The notes under the pieces were generated by a model that had not been told where the DNA came from, did no database searches, and worked only from the letters and a program-made list of their open reading frames with translations. From Bin87 sp034423115 (GTDB lineage Bacteria > Chloroflexota > Dehalococcoidia > Lucifugimonadales > UBA3495), in contig DAOUJD010000015.1 in the NCBI GenBank assembly GCA_034423115.1, positions 20,517 through 84,516 of the forward strand: a DNA stretch of 64,000 nt, read 5' to 3'. The translations under genes and the position numbers were made by a program. Positions 43,083 to 52,329 of this stretch are shown here, one piece after another. The stretch's first letter is position 1. Each line of letters opens with the position of its first letter.

Positions 43083-44516
43083 CTACCGTCCCGGCTGCCT
43101 GGCCCGCAGCCCGAACCACAATGCCCCCAGCGCCGCCGTAATCGCTCCAATCCGGAAAACGTCCCGGTACGCCAGCAAGAACGCCTCCCCCGCCGGACGA
43201 CTGACCTCGTAGTGGTCGCTCAACCCCGAGAATATCGCGCCCACTATCGCCACGCACAGAACCGTCCCAGACGCCTGCGCCAGCGACATCGCCCCCGACG
43301 CCGTCCCGAACCGCACCGACGGCACGCTCCCCAGCATCAGCGCGTACGCCGCCGACTGGAACCATCCCACGCCCAGGCCCACGATGGCAATCGCGCCCGC
43401 TGGATGCCATATCGCCGAACCGTCATCCAAAGCCGACATCACCAGCAACCCCGTCGCCGTCATCGCCAGACCCAACGATCCCACCGGCCTCACGTCCCAG
43501 CGGTCGCACAGCCAACCGCCCACCGGCGACGACAGGATGTTGCATGTGGACATCATGGCAAACAGCACCCCCAGCACCACCGGGCTGCGGTCCAGCGAAT
43601 CGGTGATGTAAAACGGAAATATGAACCAGAGCACGAACTGAGAGAAATGGCCCAGGAACATCGCGCCGGTCGCCGTCTGAAACCCCCTTAAGCGCGCCAG
43701 CGCCCCCGGCAGCACCGGCGATTCCGCCCGACGTTCCACCCAAACCAACGCCACGAGGACCACCGGCGCAGCCGCCAATAACGCCAACACCACCACCGAT
43801 GTCCAGCCGACAGCCTGCCCCAACCTCAACCCAATCATCAGGCACCAAAGCAGCGACAGCACCAGCACCGCGCCCGCCACGTCAAACCGTGGCAGCGGAC
43901 CCGCCGCGGACCCGCCAGCGAATGCACGCGGGATGGCGAACAACCCGATCCCCAACGCCAGCACGGTCAGCGGAATGCGTCCCCAGAATACCGACGGCCA
44001 ATCGAACGCCGACACCAGCGGCCCCGCCGCCAGCGTCGACATCACCATCCCCGACGCCAGACTCGCCGAGGTGAACCCCATCGACAAACCGCGCCGGTGC
44101 TCCGGGAAAACAGACGCCGCGATGGCCGGCGCGGTGCTGTACAGGCAGCCCGTCCCCAGCGCCTGCAGCACCCGAAAGCCCACCAGCGATTCCAGCGTGG
44201 GCGACAGCGACATGCACACCATGGACACCAGGTAAGTCACCGTCCCAAACAGGTACACCATCCGCAGCCCGAAACGGTCGGCGAACGCGCCCGCTCCCAA
44301 CGCCAAGCCGGCCCGCGTCGCGATGAACACCACGATCACCCACTGCACCGCCGCCAGGTCCGTCCCGAAGGCATCCCGCATGGCCGGCAACCCAACGTTC
44401 ACCGCAAAATCCAGCGAAGCCAGCACCATCCCCAGCGCCGCCGCCGCCGCCAGCGCAATCGTCCGCCAAGTTATTCGTACGGACGGGGCGACGCTCGGTT
44501 CTGCGGCGGCAGGCAT
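43083..44516 (-). CDS. MFS exporter of the DHA2 (EmrB/QacA) type
   Basis: A 477-residue protein with about fourteen hydrophobic segments, GAFADRFGLRMVYLFG between segments 2 and 3 and FRVLQALGTGCLYSTAPAI in segment 4, typical of 14-segment drug:proton antiporters. Such carriers expel drugs, dyes or metabolites; the substrate is unknown. ATG at 44516 is preferred to an upstream extension with no family match. No regulator is adjacent. Confidence 0.87.
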   Translation of the reverse strand: MPAAAEPSVAPSVRITWRTIALAAAAALGMVLASLDFAVNVGLPAMRDAFGTDLAAVQWVIVVFIATRAGLALGAGAFADRFGLRMVYLFGTVTYLVSMVCMSLSPTLESLVGFRVLQALGTGCLYSTAPAIAASVFPEHRRGLSMGFTSASLASGMVMSTLAAGPLVSAFDWPSVFWGRIPLTVLALGIGLFAIPRAFAGGSAAGPLPRFDVAGAVLVLSLLWCLMIGLRLGQAVGWTSVVVLALLAAAPVVLVALVWVERRAESPVLPGALARLRGFQTATGAMFLGHFSQFVLWFIFPFYITDSLDRSPVVLGVLFAMMSTCNILSSPVGGWLCDRWDVRPVGSLGLAMTATGLLVMSALDDGSAIWHPAGAIAIVGLGVGWFQSAAYALMLGSVPSVRFGTASGAMSLAQASGTVLCVAIVGAIFSGLSDHYEVSRPAGEAFLLAYRDVFRIGAITAALGALWFGLRARQPGR

Positions 44517-44614
44517 GGCGCCCGATTGTACGCCAAAACCCACGCGCGACGTCGTTGGCCTATAATCGTGCGATCCGCGTATGGTGCCACATTGTCGCTG
44601 CTGGAGGAGATTCG

Positions 44615-46486
44615 ATGCACAGCCATCCGGTGTCGCGAATCCGAATACTGTCAGCAACAGTTCTGGTCCTCATCAGCGCGGGTATCGCATGCACCGCCTC
44701 AGACCCCGGAACAGTCCCGCCCACGGCTCCCGGATCAACCATCGCTGATTCTGCAACTGCCACACCGTATCCAGCATCCGCCGACACCGTTACGGCAACG
44801 CCCCCTCTTGCGCTCGCCGCCCCTACGCCCACATCTGAACCCACTCCGACCAATTCGCCGATTCCCCCAACTGAAACCCCGTCACCGACCAACACTCCCG
44901 CCCCAACTTTCACGCCCAGGCCCACGCCAACCTTGGAACCCAGTCCAACGCCCGTACCCACAATAGGGCCCACGCCCACTCCTCGCCCAACCAGCACTCC
45001 ACGCCCTCCAAACCCTTTCGCCGGGCTGCAGAATGATCGTTGGATCCATGACAATCATCCGAGATTGGCCGATGCGGTCCGTGGCTTGCTGTGGGTGTCT
45101 AACGGTGTTTCTGAGCTTGAAACGCAAATGCTCCAGGAACTGTTGTGGATAGCCTGGGTCAACGATGCCCATGCCTGGAACCTGGTCCAAGCCCCGTGGG
45201 TCGTTGCTGGCCCCAATCAAGCGGAGATCGACGCAATCGGATTTTTGAATTGGGCTTCCCAGGACTCCCCTGCGTTTGGGAATCAAATCTGGCACAAGCA
45301 ATGGTTTCAAGACGACATTACCCCAGACGAGTTGACAGCAATCGATTACATATACTGGTCATACCGCGCGCATCCCTCGTTGGCACAAAACATGCTCAAT
45401 AAGGCTTGGGTGTCCGACGGTATCACTCGGGAAGAAGCAGGTATGATCCAAGGCATCTACTGGATGGCCCGGCCTATCGATGAATCGTTCGCCGAAAAAA
45501 CCGTAGCGGCAACCCTCACTATCTTGGACATGCCGTTCCTGGAAAGCATCAGCCCGGGCGATTCAACCGCCGTCGGGTCGTTGGAGCGCTTGGAACGCTT
45601 GGAACGCGCCAACACGAAAGATTTCCTCAAATTGCTGGAACATCCCAAGATTGCCGATGGCATCACCGACGAAGAAACCAAAATCGTTTCCTTGCTCGGG
45701 GCAACATACCAGTATCGACCCCAATCGGCCGAGTTTCTCCTCAAGGGAACGGGTGTTTACCAGGAAGAACGGGTCATTGACCTGCCAAACACCGGCAACA
45801 CCTCGTTGGCCGTGGTGCGCATTCGTGATCAGCAAACGCCCAGCATGGATTACCTGGAGCACGCTGTGCGCGCTGTGGAAGAATTCATCGCCGAACCGTT
45901 TCCCGTCAGTTACATCGCGCTCTTCTTCGATGACGCAGTATTTCCCGATTCGGGAGGCACCAACTTTGGCACCCACATGGCTATGCAGTTGCTTTATGAC
46001 GTCGAGCATGGTTTCTGGTGGGAATACACGCCCAACGTGATAGCCCATGAGGTCGCTCACTACTACTGGAGGGGAAACAGCGATTGGATCGACGAAGGCG
46101 CCGCCGATTTTCTGGCATCCATCTCCGAGCACGAACGCATCGACACAGAGATCGTCGTAACCAACAATCCCTGCGCGTCGGCCAAAACCATCTCCGAATT
46201 GGAGGCGCTGGATCCCGAAGATTTGGGCGAAAAGGGGTTCAACTGCAACTACTACCTCGGGGAATCTCTCTTCGTGGACCTGTATCACGGTGTGAGCGAA
46301 GACGCTTTCCGCCAAGGTTTCCGCAACCTATACCTCAAGTCCCTGGACGACGACCCCTCCGACAACTGCGAAGGAACCGACCTCGGCATCTGCCACCTCG
46401 TCTCCGCTTTCAAAACTGATGCCACCGATGCCGATGCCGCCAAGGTAGATGAGATCGTAGACCGTTGGTACGGCCCGCTTCCCTGA
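44615..46486 (+). CDS. Surface lipoprotein with Pro/Thr stalk and gluzincin metalloprotease domain
   Basis: The first 25 residues form a lipoprotein signal (LISAGIAC). A stalk of about 100 residues is almost only Pro and Thr. Residues 140-350 contain four or five alpha-helical units with repeated W and L (SRWIHDN-, LLWIAWVND-, IYWMARP-like). The C-terminal third has HEVAHYYW at 478-485 and DEGAADFLAS with the third zinc ligand Glu494: a gluzincin. It should digest proteins outside the cell. ATG at 44615 has GGAGGA. Confidence 0.83.
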   Translation: MHSHPVSRIRILSATVLVLISAGIACTASDPGTVPPTAPGSTIADSATATPYPASADTVTATPPLALAAPTPTSEPTPTNSPIPPTETPSPTNTPAPTFTPRPTPTLEPSPTPVPTIGPTPTPRPTSTPRPPNPFAGLQNDRWIHDNHPRLADAVRGLLWVSNGVSELETQMLQELLWIAWVNDAHAWNLVQAPWVVAGPNQAEIDAIGFLNWASQDSPAFGNQIWHKQWFQDDITPDELTAIDYIYWSYRAHPSLAQNMLNKAWVSDGITREEAGMIQGIYWMARPIDESFAEKTVAATLTILDMPFLESISPGDSTAVGSLERLERLERANTKDFLKLLEHPKIADGITDEETKIVSLLGATYQYRPQSAEFLLKGTGVYQEERVIDLPNTGNTSLAVVRIRDQQTPSMDYLEHAVRAVEEFIAEPFPVSYIALFFDDAVFPDSGGTNFGTHMAMQLLYDVEHGFWWEYTPNVIAHEVAHYYWRGNSDWIDEGAADFLASISEHERIDTEIVVTNNPCASAKTISELEALDPEDLGEKGFNCNYYLGESLFVDLYHGVSEDAFRQGFRNLYLKSLDDDPSDNCEGTDLGICHLVSAFKTDATDADAAKVDEIVDRWYGPLP

Positions 46487-46567
46487 TCCAACGGCCACCC
46501 AAATCGCCGATATGCTAATATCTCCGCACATCACCCTTGCCATTTCCTGCCCCGGAGGTTCACCACC

Positions 46568-48520
46568 ATGACGCAGAATACCGGCGCTTTCGAGGCCCTG
46601 CTCCAGGAAGACCGCACCTATCCCCCGCCGTCCGAATTCGCCGCCAACGCCAACATCGCCGATCCATCGGTGTACGAAGAGGCGATGCGCGACCCTGAGG
46701 CGTTCTGGGCCCGCTTCGCCGGTGAACTGGATTGGTTCAAGCCCTGGGACACCGTGCTGGACTGGTCCGACGCTCCCTTCGCCAAGTGGTTCGTCGGCGG
46801 CAAACTCAACGCCGCCTACAACTGCATCGACCGCCACCTCAACGGCCCTCGTAAGAACAAGGCCGCCATCATCTGGGAAGGCGAGCCGGGCGACTGGCAG
46901 GTCTACACCTACCGCGACCTCTACCGCGAGGTCTGCAAATTCGCCAACAGCCTCAAAAGCCTGGGCGTCCAGAAAGGAGACCGCGTTACCCTTTACCTCC
47001 CCATGGTTCCTGAACTCGCTATCGCGATGCTGGCCTGCGCCCGCATCGGCGCGCCCCACAGCATCGTCTTCGGTGGCTTCAGCGCCGAATCCCTCCGCGA
47101 CCGCATCGAGGACTCCCAGTCCAAGGTGATGATCACCGCCGATGGCGGCTGGCGGCGCGGCGGCATCATCCAGCTCAAGCAGAACGCCGACGCCTCCATC
47201 GAGGGAGACACGCCCGTCGAAAAGGTAGTCGTCGTCAAGCGCACCGCCCACGACGTGCCCATGGTCGAAGGCCGCGATGTTTGGTGGCACGACCTCGTCG
47301 CCGACCAGCCCCTAAACTGCGAACCCGAGCAGATGGACAGCGAGGACATGCTGTTCATGCTCTACACCAGCGGCACGACCGGCAAGCCCAAGGGCATCGT
47401 CCACACCACCGGCGGCTACATGACCGGCACCTACGCCACCAGCAAGTGGATCTTCGACCTCAAGGAGGACGATGTCTATTGGTGTACCGCCGACATCGGC
47501 TGGGTCACCGGACACAGCTACATCATCTACGGCCCGCTGGCCAACGGCGCAACCACCGTCATGTACGAGGGCTCGCCCGACTATCCCGACCGCGATCGGT
47601 TCTGGGCAATCGTCGAGAAATACGCCTGCACCATCTGCTACACCGCTCCCACCGCTATCCGCACCTTCATGCGCTGGGGTGAGGAATATCCCAACAAGCA
47701 CGATATGTCCTCCCTCCGCCTGCTGGGATCCGTGGGCGAACCCATCAACCCGGAGGCATGGGTCTGGTACTGGCAGCACATCGGCGGCGGACGCTGCCCC
47801 GTGGTGGATACCTGGTGGCAGACTGAGACCGGGTCCATCATGATCTCGGCGCTGCCCGGCATCACTACTCTCAAGCCCGGCTCGGCGACGCAGCCCTTCC
47901 CCGGTATCGACGCCGCCATCCTCGACGAGCAGGGCAACGAGATCGGACCCGGCGGTGGCGGCTACCTGGTCGTCCGCAAGCCCTGGCCGTCCATGCTCCG
48001 CGGCATCTACGGCGACCCCGAACGGTTCGTGCAGCAGTATTGGTCCAACTACGACGGCATCTACTTCACCAGCGACGGCGCCAAGCTCGACGAGGAATCC
48101 TACTTCTGGCTCCTCGGCCGCGTGGACGACGTGATCAACGTCTCCGCCCACCGCATCAGCACCATGGAGGTGGAGTCCGCCCTGGTGGACAACCTGAAGG
48201 TCGCCGAGGCCGCCTGCATCGGCCGCAGCCACGACGTGAAGGGTCAGGCCATCGTCGCCTTCGTCACCCTCAAGGACCAGGTTGCCAGTTCCGACGACGT
48301 GATCAACGAACTCAAGCAGCACGTCGCCGGCAAGATCGGCCCCATGGCCCGCCCCGACGACATCTACTTCGCCGCGGAGCTCCCCAAGACCCGCAGCGGC
48401 AAGATCATGCGCCGCCTGCTCCGCGACGTAGCCGAAGGCCGCGCCCTCGGCGACACCACCACCCTGGCCGACCCCGCCGTCGTAGAAATGCTGAAAGCCC
48501 AGTACGACGACGAGGAATAG
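46568..48520 (+). CDS. acs: Acetyl-CoA synthetase
   Basis: Makes acetyl-CoA from acetate, ATP and CoA. The 650-residue protein has YTSGTTGKPKGIVHTTGGY (AMP loop), WWQTETGS, VDDVINVSAHRI and PKTRSGKIMRR, whose Lys is the usual acetylation site. Length and motifs are normal. GCCCCGGAGGTT lies before the ATG, and a terminator follows. Confidence 0.97.
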   Translation: MTQNTGAFEALLQEDRTYPPPSEFAANANIADPSVYEEAMRDPEAFWARFAGELDWFKPWDTVLDWSDAPFAKWFVGGKLNAAYNCIDRHLNGPRKNKAAIIWEGEPGDWQVYTYRDLYREVCKFANSLKSLGVQKGDRVTLYLPMVPELAIAMLACARIGAPHSIVFGGFSAESLRDRIEDSQSKVMITADGGWRRGGIIQLKQNADASIEGDTPVEKVVVVKRTAHDVPMVEGRDVWWHDLVADQPLNCEPEQMDSEDMLFMLYTSGTTGKPKGIVHTTGGYMTGTYATSKWIFDLKEDDVYWCTADIGWVTGHSYIIYGPLANGATTVMYEGSPDYPDRDRFWAIVEKYACTICYTAPTAIRTFMRWGEEYPNKHDMSSLRLLGSVGEPINPEAWVWYWQHIGGGRCPVVDTWWQTETGSIMISALPGITTLKPGSATQPFPGIDAAILDEQGNEIGPGGGGYLVVRKPWPSMLRGIYGDPERFVQQYWSNYDGIYFTSDGAKLDEESYFWLLGRVDDVINVSAHRISTMEVESALVDNLKVAEAACIGRSHDVKGQAIVAFVTLKDQVASSDDVINELKQHVAGKIGPMARPDDIYFAAELPKTRSGKIMRRLLRDVAEGRALGDTTTLADPAVVEMLKAQYDDEE

Positions 48521-48543
48521 CCGGCCACCCTCCACTGGGATGG

Positions 48544-48579
48544 CAACAGGGCCAACCTCTCTCGGTTGACCCTGTTTTC
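48544..48579 (+). terminator. Terminator after acs
   Basis: Stem AACAGGG-x-CAACC / GGTTG-x-CCCTGTT with one mismatch, a short loop and TTTT directly after it. Confidence 0.8.
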
Positions 48580-48581
48580 AA

Positions 48582-48812
48582 TTACGCCGTTGCCGGGCTG
48601 CTTCTTCTGACCGCTAAACGCGAGCCAGCAAACCCTAGGATAGCTCCCACCGAAGCCTTTATCATCCAGTCTGCAATGTTAAGCAGAATCTCCCTCGCTG
48701 GGGTCATTTCCTCTGCCGGAACCGGGGCCATCCACACCAGCACGCCACCGCCGAGAACCACCAGACCGAACAGGACAATAAGGACACCAGCAGTGGCTAA
48801 TGTGCCGGTCAT
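48582..48812 (-). CDS. Small membrane protein, 76 residues
   Basis: Two hydrophobic stretches (GVLIVLFGLVVLGGGVLVWM and MIKASVGAILGFAGSRLAV), no family recognised. The ATG overlaps the stop of the preceding 54-residue gene (ATGA), so the two are co-translated and may form a small membrane complex. Confidence 0.6.
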   Translation of the reverse strand: MTGTLATAGVLIVLFGLVVLGGGVLVWMAPVPAEEMTPAREILLNIADWMIKASVGAILGFAGSRLAVRRSSPATA

Positions 48813-48973
48813 GTAGGTTCTACTTCAACATTGCTGTTGGCAGCGCGGCCGGCCGGCGACTCCTTCCTGCCGCTGGTCCATATTGCGTAAAACAACAAGC
48901 CCATGCCACCCAACACCATAATCAGACCGATTACCATCATGGTAATCCCAAGGATTGGCTCAAACAGTTCCAT
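48809..48973 (-). CDS. Small one-segment membrane protein, 54 residues
   Basis: MELFEPILGITMMVIGLI begins a single membrane helix, followed by a polar tail. ATG at 48973 has GGGGTG at good spacing; longer starts up to 49210 are less likely because they would reach into gatB. It is coupled to the 76-residue gene downstream. No function can be given. Confidence 0.55.
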   Translation of the reverse strand: MELFEPILGITMMVIGLIMVLGGMGLLFYAIWTSGRKESPAGRAANSNVEVEPT

Positions 48974-49151
48974 GCCGTCACCCCTTTCCTCAACCGTCTC
49001 CGCTCGTTCTAACACGAAGCTGTCCCCCGCCCGCTCCAAATTCAACTCCAGCAACCGCTCCAATACTCCTCTTCCCGCATTGTCAATCCGCCGCCAACCG
49101 CCTTTGCTATACTCATTGCCAGCCGTCGAATCCACCTGGAAACCGCCTGTC

Positions 49152-50714
49152 ATGCAATACGAAACCGTCATCGGCCTCGAGGTCCACGTCCAGCTCGACA
49201 CCCGCAGCAAGATGTTCTGCGCCTGTCCCGCCGACTACCAGGACGCTGAACCCAACACTCGCACCTGCCCCGTCTGCCTCGGACTCCCCGGCGCGCTGCC
49301 GGTCATCAACCGCCGCGCCGTCGAGTACACCATGATGACCGGCTTGGCCCTGAACTGCAGCATCCCTGAATTCACCAAGTTCGACCGCAAGAACTACCCC
49401 TACCCCGACCTGATGAAGGGCTACCAGATCTCCCAATACGACCTACCTTTGGCCCTCGATGGCTACCTGGAAATCCAGGGCGATCCGGGCATCGGCAGCA
49501 GCCAGCATCGCATCGGCGTTGAGCGCGTCCATCTCGAGGAAGACGTCGCCAAGATGCAGCACTTCCCCGACGGCGATGGCGGTGAAGGCTACTCCCTCGT
49601 GGACGTCAACCGCTCCGGCGTCCCCCTCATGGAAATCGTCAGCAAACCCGACCTCCGCTCGCCCGAGGAGGCCCGCCAATACCTCACCTCACTGCACTCC
49701 CTGGTCCAGTTCCTTGGCGTCTCCACCGCCAACATGCAGGACGGCAACTTCCGCTGCGACGCCAACGTCAGCATCCGACCCATGGGCAGCGACACCTTCG
49801 GCACTCGCACCGAAATCAAGAACGTGAACAGCTTCCGCTCCGTCTTCCAGGCCCTCGAGTTCGAGGTCGCACGCCAGCAGCGCGTTCTCGAAGACGGCGG
49901 CCAGGTTGTTCAGGAGACTCGCGGCTGGGTCGAGGAACGCGAGGTCACCGTCTCCCAGCGCAGCAAGGAGTACGCCCACGACTATCGCTACTTCCCGGAG
50001 CCTGACCTCCCGCCGCTGAACATCGGACGCGATTGGGTCTCCCAACTGGAAGCCGCCCTGCCCGAACTCGCTCCGCAGCGTAAATCCCGCTTCATGTCCG
50101 ACTACGCTCTGTCCGAATATGACGCTGACCAACTCACCGTCTCCCGCGCTACCGCCGACTTCTTCGAGCACACATGGCTCCTACGACAAGCCACTGGATC
50201 TCCTGGGTCCGCCGCAGACGCGGATAGCATAAAGTCAGCGTGGGCATTAAGCCGAGCGTCCGGCTTGACCGGCGCTGCACAGGCCTCCGCTAAAGAGGTT
50301 GCCAACTGGATCCTGGGCGACCTCTCCCGCCTGCTCAATCAGGACTACCGGGACATCGCCGCTTCTCCCGTCGCGCCTACCGGGTTGTCCGACCTGCTCG
50401 GCCTGATCTCCGACGGAACCCTGTCCACATCCCTCGCCAAAACCGTCCTCGAGGAAATGTACGCCACCGGCAAAACCGCCGCTCAGGTCGTCGAGGAGAA
50501 AAGCCTCGCCCAGATCAGCGACACGGGCGCAATCGAGGCCGCCGTCGCCGAGGCCATCGCCGCCAACCCCAAGGCGGTCGCCGACTACTTGGACGGTAAA
50601 GAAAACGCCGCCCGTTTCCTCATGGGACAGGTCATGCGCATCACCAAGGGCCAGGCCCAGCCCGACCTCGCCCTCCGCTTGGTGCAGGAAGGCTTGGAAG
50701 CTCAGAAAAACTGA
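49152..50714 (+). CDS. gatB: Aspartyl/glutamyl-tRNA(Asn/Gln) amidotransferase subunit B
   Basis: GatB with GatA and GatC converts misacylated Glu-tRNA-Gln or Asp-tRNA-Asn. The 520-residue protein has YETVIGLEVHVQL, CPVCLGLPGALPV (zinc Cys), the conserved GIERVHLEED-like GVERVHLEEDVAKM, and a YqeY-like tail domain ending near residue 515. A TATACT at 49108 may be its -10. gatA and gatC are not in the window. Confidence 0.96.
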   Translation: MQYETVIGLEVHVQLDTRSKMFCACPADYQDAEPNTRTCPVCLGLPGALPVINRRAVEYTMMTGLALNCSIPEFTKFDRKNYPYPDLMKGYQISQYDLPLALDGYLEIQGDPGIGSSQHRIGVERVHLEEDVAKMQHFPDGDGGEGYSLVDVNRSGVPLMEIVSKPDLRSPEEARQYLTSLHSLVQFLGVSTANMQDGNFRCDANVSIRPMGSDTFGTRTEIKNVNSFRSVFQALEFEVARQQRVLEDGGQVVQETRGWVEEREVTVSQRSKEYAHDYRYFPEPDLPPLNIGRDWVSQLEAALPELAPQRKSRFMSDYALSEYDADQLTVSRATADFFEHTWLLRQATGSPGSAADADSIKSAWALSRASGLTGAAQASAKEVANWILGDLSRLLNQDYRDIAASPVAPTGLSDLLGLISDGTLSTSLAKTVLEEMYATGKTAAQVVEEKSLAQISDTGAIEAAVAEAIAANPKAVADYLDGKENAARFLMGQVMRITKGQAQPDLALRLVQEGLEAQKN

Positions 50715-50746
50715 CGTGGTACAATCGAAAGCCACGGAGTCTCACC

Positions 50747-50962
50747 ATGACATTGCTCAACGTTGCCCAGATCATCGCTTCCGTCATCTTGGTCCTGATC
50801 ATCCTGTCTCAGGTGCGGGAAGCGGGCAGCGGAATGTTCGGCAGCGCCCAGAACACCGTCCGCACCCGACGGGGCCTGGAACGCACCTTGTTCCAACTCA
50901 CCATCGTACTGATCGTGGTCTTCCTAGTGGTCTCAACCCTTAGCGCCCGCTTCCCCGGCTAG
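50747..50962 (+). CDS. secG: Preprotein translocase subunit SecG
   Basis: A 71-residue two-helix membrane protein: IIASVILVLIILSQVREAGSGMFG in part, then QLTIVLIVVFLVVSTL. The glycine-rich middle and the length fit SecG, which helps SecYEG translocation. It follows gatB by 32 bases. Confidence 0.9.
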   Translation: MTLLNVAQIIASVILVLIILSQVREAGSGMFGSAQNTVRTRRGLERTLFQLTIVLIVVFLVVSTLSARFPG

Positions 50963-51000
50963 CCAAACTCAACCGCCATTCGACCCGTTCTGGGGTTCGT

Positions 51001-51141
51001 ATGGACATATTCGATCCCCAGTTTTTGGAAGCCTTGCGAAACGTCGCAGTGTTCGTGGGGTTGGCGTATACCCCAATCCTGTTCATCAACGGTTTGATGG
51101 ACTTGGTGATTAAGTTCCGCGCGATTCGGAGAGATGAATAA
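51001..51141 (+). CDS. Very small membrane protein, 46 residues
   Basis: ATG at 51001 to TAA at 51139-51141. One hydrophobic helix (NVAVFVGLAYTPILFING) with a basic end. Too short to recognise. Its stop is coupled to the next small ORF as TAATG, which supports real translation of both. Confidence 0.4.
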   Translation: MDIFDPQFLEALRNVAVFVGLAYTPILFINGLMDLVIKFRAIRRDE

Positions 51142-51317
51142 TGAGGTGGCGCAAGTTTATCTCTCACAATTTACCAATTTTCATCATAGCGGCCGTCTTC
51201 ACAGCCTGGTTCTTCATGGTGGGTGAGTTTCTGAGCCGTTACTGCCCGTTGGACGCGGTCGCCAGCGGGTTGGATATGTCGTGCGATGTCTTCTTCTGGT
51301 GGCGCTGGTTTGCCTGA
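51141..51317 (+). CDS. Very small membrane protein, 58 residues
   Basis: ATG at 51141, TGA at 51315-51317. One helix (LPIFIIAAVFTAWFFMVGEF) and a Cys/Trp-rich end (CDVFFWWRWFA). No family recognised. It may be the partner of the 46-residue protein upstream, or both may be chance ORFs. Confidence 0.4.
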   Translation: MRWRKFISHNLPIFIIAAVFTAWFFMVGEFLSRYCPLDAVASGLDMSCDVFFWWRWFA

Positions 51318-51338
51318 CCGGCCTGTAACCCTACCGGC

Positions 51339-52205
51339 ATGACCGCACCGCCCATCGTCCTGGCCACCGATTTCGGTCTCTCGGATGCCTACGTCGGCAT
51401 GATGCGCGGCGTGATCCACGGCATTAATCCGTCCGCCCACGTCATCGACCTCACCCACGGCATAGGCGCTCAGGACGTGCGCCACGGTGCCGCTGTCCTC
51501 GCCGATTCGTACCGATACTTCCCCGACGGCAGCATTTTCGTCGCCGTCGTCGACCCCGGCGTAGGCACCGACCGCGCCGCCATCCTGCTCGAAACTCCCC
51601 ATGCCCGTTTCGTTGCTCCCGACAACGGACTCCTCACCCTCGTCTGCCGTGCGTACGAACCCTTCTTCGGCGATAGCGACACCTCCGCGACTACAACCGT
51701 CCCGCATCCTTGCCGCGCCTGGCGACTCACCAACCCCGATTATTGGCGACACCCGGTGAGCAACACGTTCCACGGCCGCGACGTGTTTGCTCCTGTCGCG
51801 GCTCACCTCTCCCTACATGGATCACCCGATGCCCTGGGCGTCCCCTCGCCGACCATCACCGCCCTCGCCCTGCCAATACCTCGGACCGACGGCAACTCAA
51901 TCCAAGGACAGGTCATCTTCGCCGACGTTTTCGGCAACCTCGTCACCGACATCACCGCCGACTTGCTCGACGAAATCGGTGTCGCCCCCGGAGATCCATC
52001 TGCCACCGTGACCATCGACGGCCAAACCATCATCGGCCTGTCCCGCACCTTCCACGACCCTCCGGGCGGCGGACTCCGCTCCCTCATCGGCAGCCACGGT
52101 CGCCTCGAAATCGCCGTCGTCGACGGCAGCGCAGCTGCGACGCTCAAGTCAGGCTCCGGCGCTCCTGCCTCGATTACTGGAGCCGCACGCGCGCCCGTTC
52201 CTTGA
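51339..52205 (+). CDS. SAM hydrolase (SAM hydroxide adenosyltransferase, DUF62 family)
   Basis: Splits S-adenosylmethionine into adenosine and methionine using water. The 288-residue protein has LATDFGLSDAYVGMMRGVI, VVDPGVGT and FVAPDNGLLT, with the N- and C-terminal domains of the family. The relatives that halogenate carry an extra loop and differ at the active site. The halide-binding loop was not checked against structure, so SAM hydrolysis is the default reading. Physiological role is unclear in most bacteria. Confidence 0.9.
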   Translation: MTAPPIVLATDFGLSDAYVGMMRGVIHGINPSAHVIDLTHGIGAQDVRHGAAVLADSYRYFPDGSIFVAVVDPGVGTDRAAILLETPHARFVAPDNGLLTLVCRAYEPFFGDSDTSATTTVPHPCRAWRLTNPDYWRHPVSNTFHGRDVFAPVAAHLSLHGSPDALGVPSPTITALALPIPRTDGNSIQGQVIFADVFGNLVTDITADLLDEIGVAPGDPSATVTIDGQTIIGLSRTFHDPPGGGLRSLIGSHGRLEIAVVDGSAAATLKSGSGAPASITGAARAPVP

Positions 52206-52229
52206 CACCCATCCGCCGAATGCTACTAT
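52202..52229 (+). promoter_or_regulatory. Sigma-70-type promoter-like pair before the E1 genes
   Basis: TTGACA (overlapping the stop codon of the SAM hydrolase gene), 16 bases, TACTAT. A terminator-like hairpin follows within 20 bases of the expected start, and a second -10-like TATAAT lies at 52269-52274. Confidence 0.5.
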
Positions 52230-52244
52230 TTCCCAATCGTAATA

Positions 52245-52267
52245 CCGGCGTTCACCCGCCGGTTTTT
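52245..52267 (+). terminator. Terminator after the SAM hydrolase gene, or attenuator
   Basis: A six-base stem (CCGGCG / CGCCGG), six-base loop, then five T. It follows a promoter-like pair and precedes pdhA by about 60 bases. Confidence 0.7.
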
Positions 52268-52329
52268 GTATAATCGCCACACTCAAGTGCCAGAAAACAG
52301 CCCCGAAACATCACAAGGAGGGCGTTGCC

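Noticed and set aside
47312..48535. 407-codon minus-strand ORF
   Set aside because: Antisense shadow of acs.
49080..49113. TTGTCA ... TATACT as a gatB promoter
   Set aside because: The spacing is 22 bases, too long for a normal sigma-70 promoter. Only the -10 is mentioned.
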